DNA of 64,000 nucleotides, from assembly GCA_021780905.1 (NCBI GenBank), contig JAJXXW010000050.1, positions 1-64,000 of the forward strand, in the 5' to 3' direction. A program made the translations under genes and the position numbers. Origin of the DNA: a bacterium. Its GTDB lineage: Bacteria > Verrucomicrobiota > Verrucomicrobiia > Limisphaerales > UBA11358. Of the stretch, positions 20,501 to 28,663 are shown one piece after another; position 1 is the first letter of the stretch, and each line of letters begins with the position of its first letter. The notes beneath the pieces are model-generated. The model was given only the letters and a program-made list of their open reading frames with translations, did no database searches and was not told the origin of the DNA.

Positions 20501-23500
20501 TTGGTGCGGGTAACTGTGATAGTGACCGTGGTTGCACTTTCATTCACGGTATAAGTTGGCGAACTGAAACTGAACGTGCCCGGCTTGAAGTTCGGGTCAA
20601 TGATAGTCAGTGCCGATGATTGTTGCGCCCCCAGCGCCACGCCCAGCGGAATCTGCTCACCACCGAGGAAAAAGTCGGTAGAGACCGGCTGTGCCAGCGC
20701 CAAATTGGCGTTGAGGTTGCCTGTGATATTGCCGTTGTTGAAGAGGGTCAGTTCCACTCCCGGCCCGACACCCGGCGCGGAATCTCCCAACGCGATAAGA
20801 TAATTCGGGCCATCCATCCCGTCGCCATACATCCAGCCCGGAGCGCCGGGGACGGGGTTGTCATACCAGGTGTTCCACGTCGGCTGCACGTTGTCATAGG
20901 TAAAATCCGCCGGCGATTGCGCGATGCCGGGCTGGCCGGCCGGGCCGGGCGGGATGGAAAACGCGGCGCCGACAATGCCCAGACTGCCGTTGGTGCGGGT
21001 GAGCGAGACATAAAGCGAACCGTCACTCTTGCCGACGCTATAATTGCCGTAGCAAAATTCAAGGTTGCCCGGACCGGGCGTGCCGCCCCCGACCAGCCGC
21101 GCCACGTTGCTGCGCGGATGCACGTCCATGCGGGCATTTTCAAAAATGCCGCAGGTATCCGAACCCGTGAGGTCCGTCTCCGTGCCCACCGTGGAACGCC
21201 AACTGGAATGATCAAAAGAGCCACCGCCGACCGCCAGAAAACTGCCGCCGATGATCACATTGGTCGTGCCCGGCTCAATGGCAATGGTGTTGACGGCATT
21301 GCGATGATTGCCCATCGGATAATCATTGGTGTTGATCGCGTCCGGGTTGTGATAGTGGTTGATGATGCCGGCGAACTGGTTATAGGCCGTATCCATGAAG
21401 CTGGTGTCCAGACTGCCGTCGCTGTAGAGCCGGGCAATACCGACGCGGCGCACCTGGTTGATGTTCTGGAAATCGCCGCCGATCAAAATGTTCCCATCCG
21501 GCTGCAACGTGATGGCGTTCACCGAGTCTTGGATGCCCGTCAGCAGGTTGTAGGTGCCGTTAGTGGCGCCGAAGGTGCCAAACGCAGTGTCCACCGTGCC
21601 GTCCGCATTGAACCGCGCGACGCCATTAAACGGGGTCATTTCCACAAACGCAAACGAGCCGCCCACCAGCAGCTGGCCATTGGCCTGCACCGCCAGCGCC
21701 CGGACCGGATCCGTGCTGCCCGTATCGGGATTGTAAGTGCCAATGCCGGGATCAAACGTCGTGTCCAGCGAACCATCCCCGTTCAAACGCGCCACGCCGC
21801 CGCGCACCAGGCCGGCCACATGGTCAAAGGCGCCGCCGATAATCACCCGGCCGCTGGCGTCCACCGCCACCGCGTTCACCCCGCCATCGGGGCCGGTGCC
21901 GGGATTGAATGTCAAGTCCAGCGAACCGTCGGCATTCACCCGGGCCACATTCACCACATTGGTTCCGTTGTAACTGGTGAACTGGCCGCCAATCACCGCC
22001 TGCCCATTGGTCTGCACCACCAGCGAGGTCGCCGGTCCATTCAGGCCTAAACCGGGATTGAAATTACTGTCCAACGAACCATCCGCGTTCAACCGGGCGA
22101 TGTGAAAACGGCTGTTCCCATTGAAGGCCGTGAAATTGCCCCCGATCAGGATCTTCCCATACTCGCTCGAGTTTGTGGGGTAAAGCGCCACGGCCAGGAT
22201 GGAATCGTTCGCCCCGCTGTTCGGCGGTGCCAAAAACTTCAAGTCGGGATAGCCGTCCGGTTGCACCCGCACGAGGTGGTTGTAGGGATTGGAATCGTAA
22301 AGATTGAAGCTGCCGCCCAGGATGAGGCTGCCGTCCGGCTGCTCGGCCGAGGCATACACCGTGCCGCCGTTGCCGTTGGCACCGTCCACCACGCCGCCGC
22401 TCGTGCCGGGATAGGTCAGGTTGGGTGGCACGGAGACGCTGGTGCCCTCCACATTCCAATTCCGATCCACCGCGCCGGCCGGCTGGTCGTCGCCCAGAAT
22501 CGTCAAATACGCTGCTCCAATATAACCGACCGCTTGTTTAATAGCCTGCCCGTTAGTATTCCAGATGGGATTAACCAAAGTAATCAGCATATCTTCATTA
22601 AACTCCACGATGTTGTCATCCGTAATGGTGATGGTAATAGCTTTAGGTTTATTGTCACCGGCGGGCCAATTCAGGGTTCCGGTTCCACCAACATTAAAAT
22701 CCTTGCCGGGTGTGGCATAGTCGGAGCCGGCCTGAAGCGCCCAGAAGTTTAATACAGAAGGACCCGGATCAATTGAATAATCAACTGAGTAACTTGTGTT
22801 CGACGGTGCGGCTTGGGAAGGGGAAACATAAATGGTGACCGTTCCATAGTTTTCGGGGACGCGGAAGGTGGAGCGCTCAATGTTGAAATACGCCGGCGCA
22901 TTGGTTCCAGTCTGGCTTGAATAAAAATCACTATACACATTCACCGTGGTGGCGGCATAACTTGGATTCGTGGCCGGCGCGATCAGGTCGGAAGATTCGA
23001 GCGCATCCAGATACGGCGTGCCCAAAACGACACTAATCGATCCAGGATTTCCATCTGGCAGGATCGTCACCGGCACGACGATGTCGGAACTCATCTGGTA
23101 ATCATCGAAGACCAGTTCGCCGCTGGTGTTGGCCCCGGTGGCTATCTGGGTCGCATCGCCGGCGATGGTGTAAGGCACATGCACCCGGCCGCTGAAGCCG
23201 CCGGAGCGCGTCACCGTCACCCGCGCGCCGAGAGCGCTAAAAAGCAGTTTGGGATCAGTGGCAAATCCGGAGTCCGTATCGGCGACGGTGTAGCTGGAGG
23301 CGGTGAAGCCAAAGGTGCCGGACGGAATGGTGGGCACGATCTCGCTCCAGTTCAACACGACATTGCCCTGGTCGCTGTAACTGGGTGCCGGGGAGGAATT
23401 GCCGTTCACGGAAATAAAGTAAGTGGTGCCCGCCACCGCCGTGAAGGTCAACCGGCTCTGGACCACGAGCGAGGGGATGTAGTCGTCATTTCCGGCCACG

Positions 23501-25614
23501 AGAAACTTGATGCCCGGCAGGGGCAGATAAACGGCCAGCACGGTGTCAAAATCACTGCCAAACGTGTCAAACGTCACCGTGCCGCTGGCCGGGGCTGTCC
23601 AGGCATACCAGATGGATTTGTCCACGCCGGCATAATCATCGGTGTTGATGAAGTCCGGCTCGTTCGGGAACGGAATATTGTCCTCCAGGGTGGCACCCAC
23701 GTTCGAGCCGGCAATGGTGCCGGACACTCCGCTGATGGGCGCGGCATTGAGAAAATTATCGTTGTAGGGGCCGGAAGTGTTGGTGCCGCCAATCCACACC
23801 GGCAGCGGCGCCAGGGTGTTGATGAGATTCATGCCTTTGGGCGTGCCCAGGCCGGTGCACAAATCGTAGCCGGGCACCGCCCGGAAATTGGTCAGGCTGC
23901 CCGACCAATAATTGTTGCCGTTGGTGGTGTCGTTGAAGCACGCGCTATAATTGGTTCTGGCGATGCTATAGAGTGACGGATTGAGAAAACCAACGGAGGG
24001 CCGAGACGTGTAGGCCCCCTGCTGGTTGACCAACGCGGTGAACGCCGCCCACAGCGGCGCGGCGCAACTCGTGCCGCCCACCGTGCCCGAACCGCCGCCA
24101 TCCGCCGTGATATAAACATTGTCCGCAGTCAGCGCCACGTCGGGGATGTTGCGCATGGTGGTCGAGCCGTGGTTGGCCGCCATGCTGATATTGGTCTGCC
24201 AGTAAGGAATGCCGTAGTTGGGGCTGATACCGCCGCAACTGCCGACCCCGTCCTGGCCGGGACCCCAGTTCCAGACTTTTTCCGAGGCGTAAGCAGCATT
24301 GGCTCCGGTCGTCAGCGTAGTCCCGCCCACCTGGGTGATATTCGTGCTGTCGGCCGGAAACGTGACCGAGTTGGTGCCCGGGACAAAGGCGCAACTATCG
24401 CCGGAAGCATCGAAAAACGACTGTCCCTGCAACGCCATCTGCTGGAAAATCTGCTCCGCCGCCGCGTCCGGCGGCCCGCCGCCCCAGGAGCAGCTGAACT
24501 GGTTGACCGTGGTGTTCGCCGCCATCGCACTAAGCAGATCCACCCACGGGCTGGGATTGGGTGCCTCATAAACATAGATTTTTGAGACGCCGGGTGACAT
24601 AGCCAGCACCATCTCAATGTCCAGGCAAACCTCGACGTTGCCGCCGCCGGGCGTGGACACGCCGCCATCCACCGGCACGACCACCGTCTGCGGCCCGCCA
24701 ACCATGCCAATCAAAGACTTGTAGGCCGCGATGTCGCTGGCATAAAAGCCGTCGAACTGAAGCAGTCCCACGTTCTGACCGGCACCCGTCAGGGTTGTCC
24801 CCGGCACATAGGCCTTGCGGAAGTCCGTGCCAAGATAGGCGCCACCCGGACCACTGCCGACGTTCGGGGTAATGTCCTTCGGGGCCGTTATCGCCCCCTT
24901 TTGAGTGCCGGCGGCTGAACTTGACGGGACAAAATGGGATTTGGGATGAGGAATTGAATAGTTGTCGAGACCGCTGATGTGCAGGATGGGCAGCGTCGCA
25001 TCCACGGTGGGATCCGTATCCGGCGCGTAAAAGGCGCGGGCTTCCGTGGTGTTCGTGTAAGTCCGCAACGTCAGATTGAAGGTTCTCTGAATGTCACTGA
25101 CCTTGGCGTTCACATCCAAAACCAGCCGGTTCGGATAAGTGCCGACCACGGCCAGCCCGTTTGACCGCGCGTAATTGGCCACTGTTTGATAATCCGCCGC
25201 CGTCGGGCCGAACTGGGCCGCGAACTGCGCCGGCGTGAGATAATGGTGGTATTGGGGGCTGGCCGGATCATAGATCTGCTTGATCAGGTCGGACAGCGCC
25301 GCTTGGTTGCGCAGGGGCAGACTAATGGCCAGCCGCAGCTTGTTCGTCGCCGGCAGCGCGCCCAGCGGGGTCAGTTGCGACACGGCCGCCGGCACATGGC
25401 CGGGTAATCTCACTGTGTTCGCTGCCGCCGCCCCGGCGGAGCCGGCCAGCAGGCCGACCCACAGCAGCCACAACAGCTTCAGCGCGGGCGCGCCCTTGAA
25501 GAGACCGGCCGGCCGCCGACCGATGAATTTCTGATTCGCTTCGTTCACGACATTGCTCCATTCTGACCGCCGGCCGAAGCCGCAACGGGGATTGATTTCA
25601 AAAAATGCTTTCAC
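14569..25614 (-). CDS. giant secreted S53 peptidase with Calx-beta and delta-60 repeats (3681 aa)
   Basis: 3681 residues from a GTG at 25614, with a hydrophobic signal at about 46-64 after an unusually long leader; an in-frame GTG near 25548 would shorten it. Order: pro-domain (about 75-215); S53 domain (about 260-600) with E328, D332, D406 and S516 all present; a PPC-like domain (about 625-745); Calx-beta units; seven delta-60 repeats (about 1050-1470); four Calx-beta; seven more delta-60 repeats (about 2040-2415); about nine Calx-beta (2415-3435); a CARDB-like stretch; and the first half of a P-domain, ending abruptly PPYSFP. It is likely a surface or extracellular protease-adhesin. The paralogous S53 gene follows after 32 bases. 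Confidence 0.9.
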   Translation of the reverse strand: MKAFFEINPRCGFGRRSEWSNVVNEANQKFIGRRPAGLFKGAPALKLLWLLWVGLLAGSAGAAAANTVRLPGHVPAAVSQLTPLGALPATNKLRLAISLPLRNQAALSDLIKQIYDPASPQYHHYLTPAQFAAQFGPTAADYQTVANYARSNGLAVVGTYPNRLVLDVNAKVSDIQRTFNLTLRTYTNTTEARAFYAPDTDPTVDATLPILHISGLDNYSIPHPKSHFVPSSSAAGTQKGAITAPKDITPNVGSGPGGAYLGTDFRKAYVPGTTLTGAGQNVGLLQFDGFYASDIAAYKSLIGMVGGPQTVVVPVDGGVSTPGGGNVEVCLDIEMVLAMSPGVSKIYVYEAPNPSPWVDLLSAMAANTTVNQFSCSWGGGPPDAAAEQIFQQMALQGQSFFDASGDSCAFVPGTNSVTFPADSTNITQVGGTTLTTGANAAYASEKVWNWGPGQDGVGSCGGISPNYGIPYWQTNISMAANHGSTTMRNIPDVALTADNVYITADGGGSGTVGGTSCAAPLWAAFTALVNQQGAYTSRPSVGFLNPSLYSIARTNYSACFNDTTNGNNYWSGSLTNFRAVPGYDLCTGLGTPKGMNLINTLAPLPVWIGGTNTSGPYNDNFLNAAPISGVSGTIAGSNVGATLEDNIPFPNEPDFINTDDYAGVDKSIWYAWTAPASGTVTFDTFGSDFDTVLAVYLPLPGIKFLVAGNDDYIPSLVVQSRLTFTAVAGTTYFISVNGNSSPAPSYSDQGNVVLNWSEIVPTIPSGTFGFTASSYTVADTDSGFATDPKLLFSALGARVTVTRSGGFSGRVHVPYTIAGDATQIATGANTSGELVFDDYQMSSDIVVPVTILPDGNPGSISVVLGTPYLDALESSDLIAPATNPSYAATTVNVYSDFYSSQTGTNAPAYFNIERSTFRVPENYGTVTIYVSPSQAAPSNTSYSVDYSIDPGPSVLNFWALQAGSDYATPGKDFNVGGTGTLNWPAGDNKPKAITITITDDNIVEFNEDMLITLVNPIWNTNGQAIKQAVGYIGAAYLTILGDDQPAGAVDRNWNVEGTSVSVPPNLTYPGTSGGVVDGANGNGGTVYASAEQPDGSLILGGSFNLYDSNPYNHLVRVQPDGYPDLKFLAPPNSGANDSILAVALYPTNSSEYGKILIGGNFTAFNGNSRFHIARLNADGSLDSNFNPGLGLNGPATSLVVQTNGQAVIGGQFTSYNGTNVVNVARVNADGSLDLTFNPGTGPDGGVNAVAVDASGRVIIGGAFDHVAGLVRGGVARLNGDGSLDTTFDPGIGTYNPDTGSTDPVRALAVQANGQLLVGGSFAFVEMTPFNGVARFNADGTVDTAFGTFGATNGTYNLLTGIQDSVNAITLQPDGNILIGGDFQNINQVRRVGIARLYSDGSLDTSFMDTAYNQFAGIINHYHNPDAINTNDYPMGNHRNAVNTIAIEPGTTNVIIGGSFLAVGGGSFDHSSWRSTVGTETDLTGSDTCGIFENARMDVHPRSNVARLVGGGTPGPGNLEFCYGNYSVGKSDGSLYVSLTRTNGSLGIVGAAFSIPPGPAGQPGIAQSPADFTYDNVQPTWNTWYDNPVPGAPGWMYGDGMDGPNYLIALGDSAPGVGPGVELTLFNNGNITGNLNANLALAQPVSTDFFLGGEQIPLGVALGAQQSSALTIIDPNFKPGTFSFSSPTYTVNESATTVTITVTRTNGTHGAVQVGYATANGSAIAPNNYTAVVGALTFADGVTSQTFTVPIVPSTLNQPDKTVYLRLFGITGGGVPGLTNAVLTIVNSVYGAGHVAFASATNGVNENAGSATIVLNRMGASSGTLDVTAITSDGTAVNGINYVGVTNVVHWNSGDALPKSVTIPILHDGLYSPNLTANIRLTNGMSGGRANVYVLGLSALTNSTLIITNVDFPGSVEFTTPSYSVKKYGGYAVIPVIRTGGSAGTLTVDFSTADNTALNGTDYTATNGMLTFTNGQVFQSFQVPITATSASGFAALNLALTNAVAVGSPAWNAQGSPSNAVLNIIDTDNIYEPPGSPDVSYSPLNGFNGPIYGLALQTNNQLIVAGDFTMANGVYRQRVARINDDGTVDASFLLPSSAYGADNVVRALALQPDGRILIGGYFTNVNNVVVNGLARLNYDGSLDSSFNVGAGADNPVLAVAPTVVNGNAAVLVGGSFAHLGGVLANGIGRLTSTGLPDPGFNTGTGANGTVYALAVQPDGRVVIGGDFTMVNNISVSHIARLNTDGSVDLTFTNGVMSDSVRAITIQLDGKILAGGLFTNVVNGANGSVYTNFNHIARLNSADGSPDGGFNPGLGANGAVMSIALQTDGRIVVGGTFTTASGVTRNRITRLNPDGSVDPTINFGVGADSFVSAVAVEESANASFPAGVPDEKIIIGGGFLNYFGEPHLHLARIYGGSIGGSGAFTFSQPEYWANENGTNVVITVQRTGGTSGTNINGLGDIFVNFATTNGGTAVAGTNYLSVVTNLDFPAGEVEETVTIPLLDDQVITPDLTVDLALTPFAPADYGVQPTAVLIITNVDSAISFTAANYQVNKYASNVLNGFAPITINRLGATYGTSTVVFNTLTNGTATAGVDYQAQTNVLVSFAPGTTVQQVNIPIFNGVPDGATTVNLQLTNATGSALYSPSNAVLSILDKTLAKGAFEFSQTNYIVTQNGGSGQTLATITVLRTNGAAGVVSVSYYTVDGTAAGGVNYVPTQGHLTFGDGVLSQTFTVPVINSSVATLALNLSLVLTNATGGAGLISPTDATLTILNTNTGFYFAALTNTAPENSGFVTVTVMRNNMIGTSSVTYGTMDGTAVAGTNYVSVGGVLTFADGQFSTNIIVPLIYDPMVTGDLKFTLGLFNPVGGQLIAPSVTTVIVQDADAGVSFTNATTTVLKNGTNAVLAVVCSNPRVEPVSVSYGTVDGTATNGIDYTATNGTLVFTNGVTTNYITVPILNNQSLEGNVNFSVALTNAVYPGQLLAPGTNVVTIIDSNSGISFSSAAYSVDKTGVQRIINVIRTGYTDSVMSVNFATADGTATAGIDYVATNGVLVFTNGVTSLQFAVTVIDQMAVQPPKTVLLSLSTPTNAIMVAPTNAVLTITDTNAGVIFASASYSFIETTPSATINVVRYNNTSGTNTVYYSTANGPAAAGIGAAVAGVNYVAQNNQALTFYPGITQIPISVPLIYDTNVTGPLQFSVSLTAANGSGALIGTPGVTTVVLQDADAGLSFNTNATSVLKNAGSVLITVNCSNTNAEPVSVHYATRDGSALAGTDYAPTSGTLTFSNGVSSNSFAVPIIYNSTVAGDHVFSVYLSSPTGTGRLVPPTIETVTIVDSNSGLNFSSGTYKVLKTAGGAIITVNRTDNTNSVCAVSFSTTNGTAINGPNYTATNGTLVFTNGVTSQSFAVPIVNTAAVQPDLTVLLSLFNASNAILTQPSAATLTIQDNSGSYVIPAGSQLVTNYTSVTNYDNNLIGPGDMVQVLFAFRDASAVNVTNLTATLLATNGIAVPTSPNGTPTQDYGELDYHGHSVSQPFTFVAQGTNGQQIAATFNLLDGTRAIGQAVFGYTLGMATTVFSNSAAILINDTNAASPYPSVISVSGVGGSLIKATVTLNKFSHTDPHDVSALVVAPAGTNTLIMAHAGQNGYGATNLVIIFDNAATNKLPSTGYITNGTYKPTQIAPPYSFP
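14572..14812 (-). other. P-domain, N-terminal half (end of giant protein)
   Basis: The last ~80 residues of the giant protein (LNKFSHTDPHDVSALVVAP, NTLIMAHAGQNG, LVIIFDNAA, YITNGTYKPT) have the pattern of the first half of the P/proprotein-convertase domain seen in many Verrucomicrobial secreted proteins. The frame stops at PYSFP, just where such domains normally continue with APAP and a GTSL strand. Confidence 0.65.
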
Positions 25615-25626
25615 GGCTTGAAGTTT

Positions 25627-28600
25627 TCAGTTCGGCTGCACCATGATCCGGTAAAAACGGATCCCGTTCGTCACCGGGTCCTGCACCCAGACGTTCGTCA
25701 CCTGCGAGTTGTCCGGCCCCGGCGGGTAATAGACATTGCCAAGACCGATATAGTCCTGCGGCGAGGTGAAAGAATTGGCCCCCGACTTGGTCCCCGGCAC
25801 GATCAGATTGTTGGACAGCCAGTAATAGGTGGTGAAATTGGTGAACGGCACCCAGTTGGTGGGCGAGGCCAGATTGGTGCTGTAATAAATAGAGTTGCCG
25901 GCCAGGGGAATGGTCTGCCAGCCCACCCGCGCCGACGGGCCACCCGCGTTGGTCACCGTCACGTTGAACCGCAATTGCGACGGCACCAGCACCGGCGTGG
26001 GGTCATAGTAGTTATAAATGCCGTCGCGGTCCGAATCCAGGGTCTTGGAGGCCGCGAGCGCGGCGTTCACCGCATTGGTGGTGCCGTCGGGATAAACCAG
26101 GTTGGTGGAACTGAATTTGCCGGCATACGTGGACGCCCACCGCAGATGGTCGTCGTTGAAATGGTTGATTTTTTCCGCCACCGAGCCATAAACCAGGTCG
26201 AGCGCCTGCGCGTAATAGATCACCAGATTGGTATTAAAGGTCAACGCAGGCAGGTTGGCGCTGCTCTGGTAACTGTAGCCGGCATAGTCGTTGAGCACCA
26301 GACAGTCCACATAAATAGCGTTGGTCGTGCCGTCCGTGCTGGTGCCGGTGAAATTGAACTTGGAACTATTGGCGGTGGCATCCAGCACCAACTGGCCGAG
26401 GGCGGCGTTGTCGTGGAAACCCGCCGCAGAATAGCCGCGATCCTGTCCCGCCCAGGTGTCGGTGATTTTAATCCCGCTGACGGCGGTGTTGGTGATGATG
26501 GTGCCCAGCAAATCACCGCTGGCGGGCAAAACGGGCAGCACCAGACCCGTCCCGGTGGTGAACGGCGCGTAGCCCGCGCCCAACGACCAATAGTTGCCGG
26601 TCATGCCGTAGTCGGTCAGGAGATTGGTCGCCACCAAGGTCAGGCTCTTGCCGGCTTGAATGGCCGTGCCGCTGATGACCAGGCTCGCGGCGGCGTCACT
26701 AAACGAGCCGGCGGCCTGCACCACGCCGTTGGACAGGGTGGTGGTGAGCGATTGGACGGTGAACGACCCGCTGCCGGCCAGCATCGTGCCATAATTCTCG
26801 AAATCCGCGGTGGTGATCGTGGTGCCGTTCCTGTTGGTGATCAAACCGTCGTTGAACAGGGTGAGATAGGGCAGCGCCAGGTTGCCGAACTGGGCGACGG
26901 CCAAGCTGGCCGTGCGGATGGCCCCGTAGTTGGTGAGGCAGCGCAACTGCGGCGTCGCAGCGGCCCAGTTGATGGCCGGGGAGTTGAGATTCAACTCGCC
27001 GTCCAACGAGTAGGCGCCCTGCGCCAGACCGTTGGTGGTCAACAGCAGATTGGTGCAGTTCAAAACCAGATTGCTGTTGATGTTCAGCACGTCGCTGAGG
27101 ACGACATTGTTGGTGCAATTCAACTGGAAGGTGCCCACCTGCGGCACGATGCCGAGGCCCAGCTGGCTGTTCACCAGCTCCACCCGGAAATCGTAATTGA
27201 TCCCCGAATTGGTGTCAGTGAAAAACCACCGGGTGCTCCATGCCTGCACCGTGCCGGTCCAGGCTGGCGAAGGTGCCAGAAGATTGGTGATCGTCATTGT
27301 TCCGTTGGTGTGCCCCAGGAAAATGTCTGAATACGGCGCGGCAAATGCGGACTGCCCGTCCGAATCAAACTCATTCGTGCTGTTGAGCAGCAGATAATTT
27401 ATGCCCGAAATCGAAGACTGCGCCAGGTTCAGGCTCTGGGCCGCCGCGAATTCCACGCGCCCCGGCAGATAAAACGGTGCCCCGTGCAAGGTGTAATTGG
27501 TGGCCACATCCGTGGAGATGAATTGGGCGTTGACATAGGAATAAATATTGCTCGAAACGGTTTGATTCGGCAAATAGGAGAAACTGCTGGGCGCAGGCGT
27601 GCCCAGGGACAACTGCGTGTCGCTCTGATAAAATGAGTAGTTGCCGGGCACGCCGATCCCCGGGTCGGCGTAGGCCAGAATGTTGGAGCTACCCGCCGCT
27701 TTGAAATCGTCTTCCAAATACAGGTATTTGGTGATCGTATTGCTCGTGGCAGGATCAACATAGGTTCCAATCCACTCGATGTTGCCCCAGCCGTCACCCA
27801 AGACGCTGGACCAATAAACATTGGTCGCCACATTTACGCTCGCATCCTGCAGAAAAATCATGCGGATGATGTAATTGGTCGGGTTGCTTTTGTGGATGTC
27901 AAAATACGGCACGGAATTGTTCAGATACAGACCATACGGCGCAGTGTTCATGGGGGCGCTGTAGGCATAAGTCGGTCCCAGTGCGGAGCCAGGATCCCAG
28001 CCATTCGTATTGATGTCCGCCTGGCCGGTGGCGTAGATGTTGGGAAAGATATTTTTAATGGTATTATTCGTAAAATAGCCCAAACCGGCTGAGGCGTTCA
28101 AAAACATGACATTGCCGTTTTCAAAATCAATTGTGTCGCCCGTAAAACGCGCCAAACCGTCCACCCCGACGGTGATGACCGAGGAGTGGTAGATGTTCGT
28201 GGCCCAGACATCAATGCCGCCATAACCGCCGTAGATCTGGCCGCCATACTGGTAAAGGGACAAAAAGGTCGAGTTGCCCGTGCCGCAGTTGATGAGGCCC
28301 GCGTTGTAAAAACTCGCCGCCGCGACATCCCCGTTCTGCGGCGTGTAGGTGTCGAAATAGAAGCCGGTGTTGCCGTCCATTTCGCCGTTGGCCGTGTTGG
28401 TGAAGTTTTGGGTGTATTGCCAGTTGTGATACAGGTTCACCAGCCAACTCCCCGACGACGAGTTGTTGAAGGTAAAGGTCGAGTCGTTGACAAAATTGGT
28501 GGCTTGGATGGGCGTCAGCACGTCGGACCAGCCGTAAGCGTTATCGAACGTGCTGTCAATGGCCAGCGCGCTGCGGACCGGCAGCAGCATCGGCAGACAG

Positions 28601-28659
28601 AGCAGCGCGGCCTTCAGCCACCGACTCCGGCAATTCAAGGGAAAGACTGAGAATTCCAT
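25627..28659 (-). CDS. large secreted Asn/Thr-rich protein, function unknown
   Basis: 1010 residues with a signal peptide (hydrophobic segment 16-33, ending RSALA). No catalytic domain is recognised. The middle (about 500-680) has a repetitive pattern rich in N, L, T and V (VVLSDVLNINSNLVLNCTNLL style), consistent with a right-handed beta-helix. Near residue 880 a DSDRDGIYNYYD segment looks like a calcium-binding thrombospondin type 3 motif. The protein ends RFYRIMVQPN, an FYR tail shared by neighbours. It lies only 4 bases from the upstream gene and 12 from the giant S53 gene, so all are probably co-transcribed. Confidence 0.8.
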   Translation of the reverse strand: MEFSVFPLNCRSRWLKAALLCLPMLLPVRSALAIDSTFDNAYGWSDVLTPIQATNFVNDSTFTFNNSSSGSWLVNLYHNWQYTQNFTNTANGEMDGNTGFYFDTYTPQNGDVAAASFYNAGLINCGTGNSTFLSLYQYGGQIYGGYGGIDVWATNIYHSSVITVGVDGLARFTGDTIDFENGNVMFLNASAGLGYFTNNTIKNIFPNIYATGQADINTNGWDPGSALGPTYAYSAPMNTAPYGLYLNNSVPYFDIHKSNPTNYIIRMIFLQDASVNVATNVYWSSVLGDGWGNIEWIGTYVDPATSNTITKYLYLEDDFKAAGSSNILAYADPGIGVPGNYSFYQSDTQLSLGTPAPSSFSYLPNQTVSSNIYSYVNAQFISTDVATNYTLHGAPFYLPGRVEFAAAQSLNLAQSSISGINYLLLNSTNEFDSDGQSAFAAPYSDIFLGHTNGTMTITNLLAPSPAWTGTVQAWSTRWFFTDTNSGINYDFRVELVNSQLGLGIVPQVGTFQLNCTNNVVLSDVLNINSNLVLNCTNLLLTTNGLAQGAYSLDGELNLNSPAINWAAATPQLRCLTNYGAIRTASLAVAQFGNLALPYLTLFNDGLITNRNGTTITTADFENYGTMLAGSGSFTVQSLTTTLSNGVVQAAGSFSDAAASLVISGTAIQAGKSLTLVATNLLTDYGMTGNYWSLGAGYAPFTTGTGLVLPVLPASGDLLGTIITNTAVSGIKITDTWAGQDRGYSAAGFHDNAALGQLVLDATANSSKFNFTGTSTDGTTNAIYVDCLVLNDYAGYSYQSSANLPALTFNTNLVIYYAQALDLVYGSVAEKINHFNDDHLRWASTYAGKFSSTNLVYPDGTTNAVNAALAASKTLDSDRDGIYNYYDPTPVLVPSQLRFNVTVTNAGGPSARVGWQTIPLAGNSIYYSTNLASPTNWVPFTNFTTYYWLSNNLIVPGTKSGANSFTSPQDYIGLGNVYYPPGPDNSQVTNVWVQDPVTNGIRFYRIMVQPN

Positions 28660-28663
28660 AACT

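Noticed and set aside
25618..27330. 570-residue plus-strand open frame
   Set aside because: Shadow of the 1010-residue secreted protein; low-complexity composition and no motifs.
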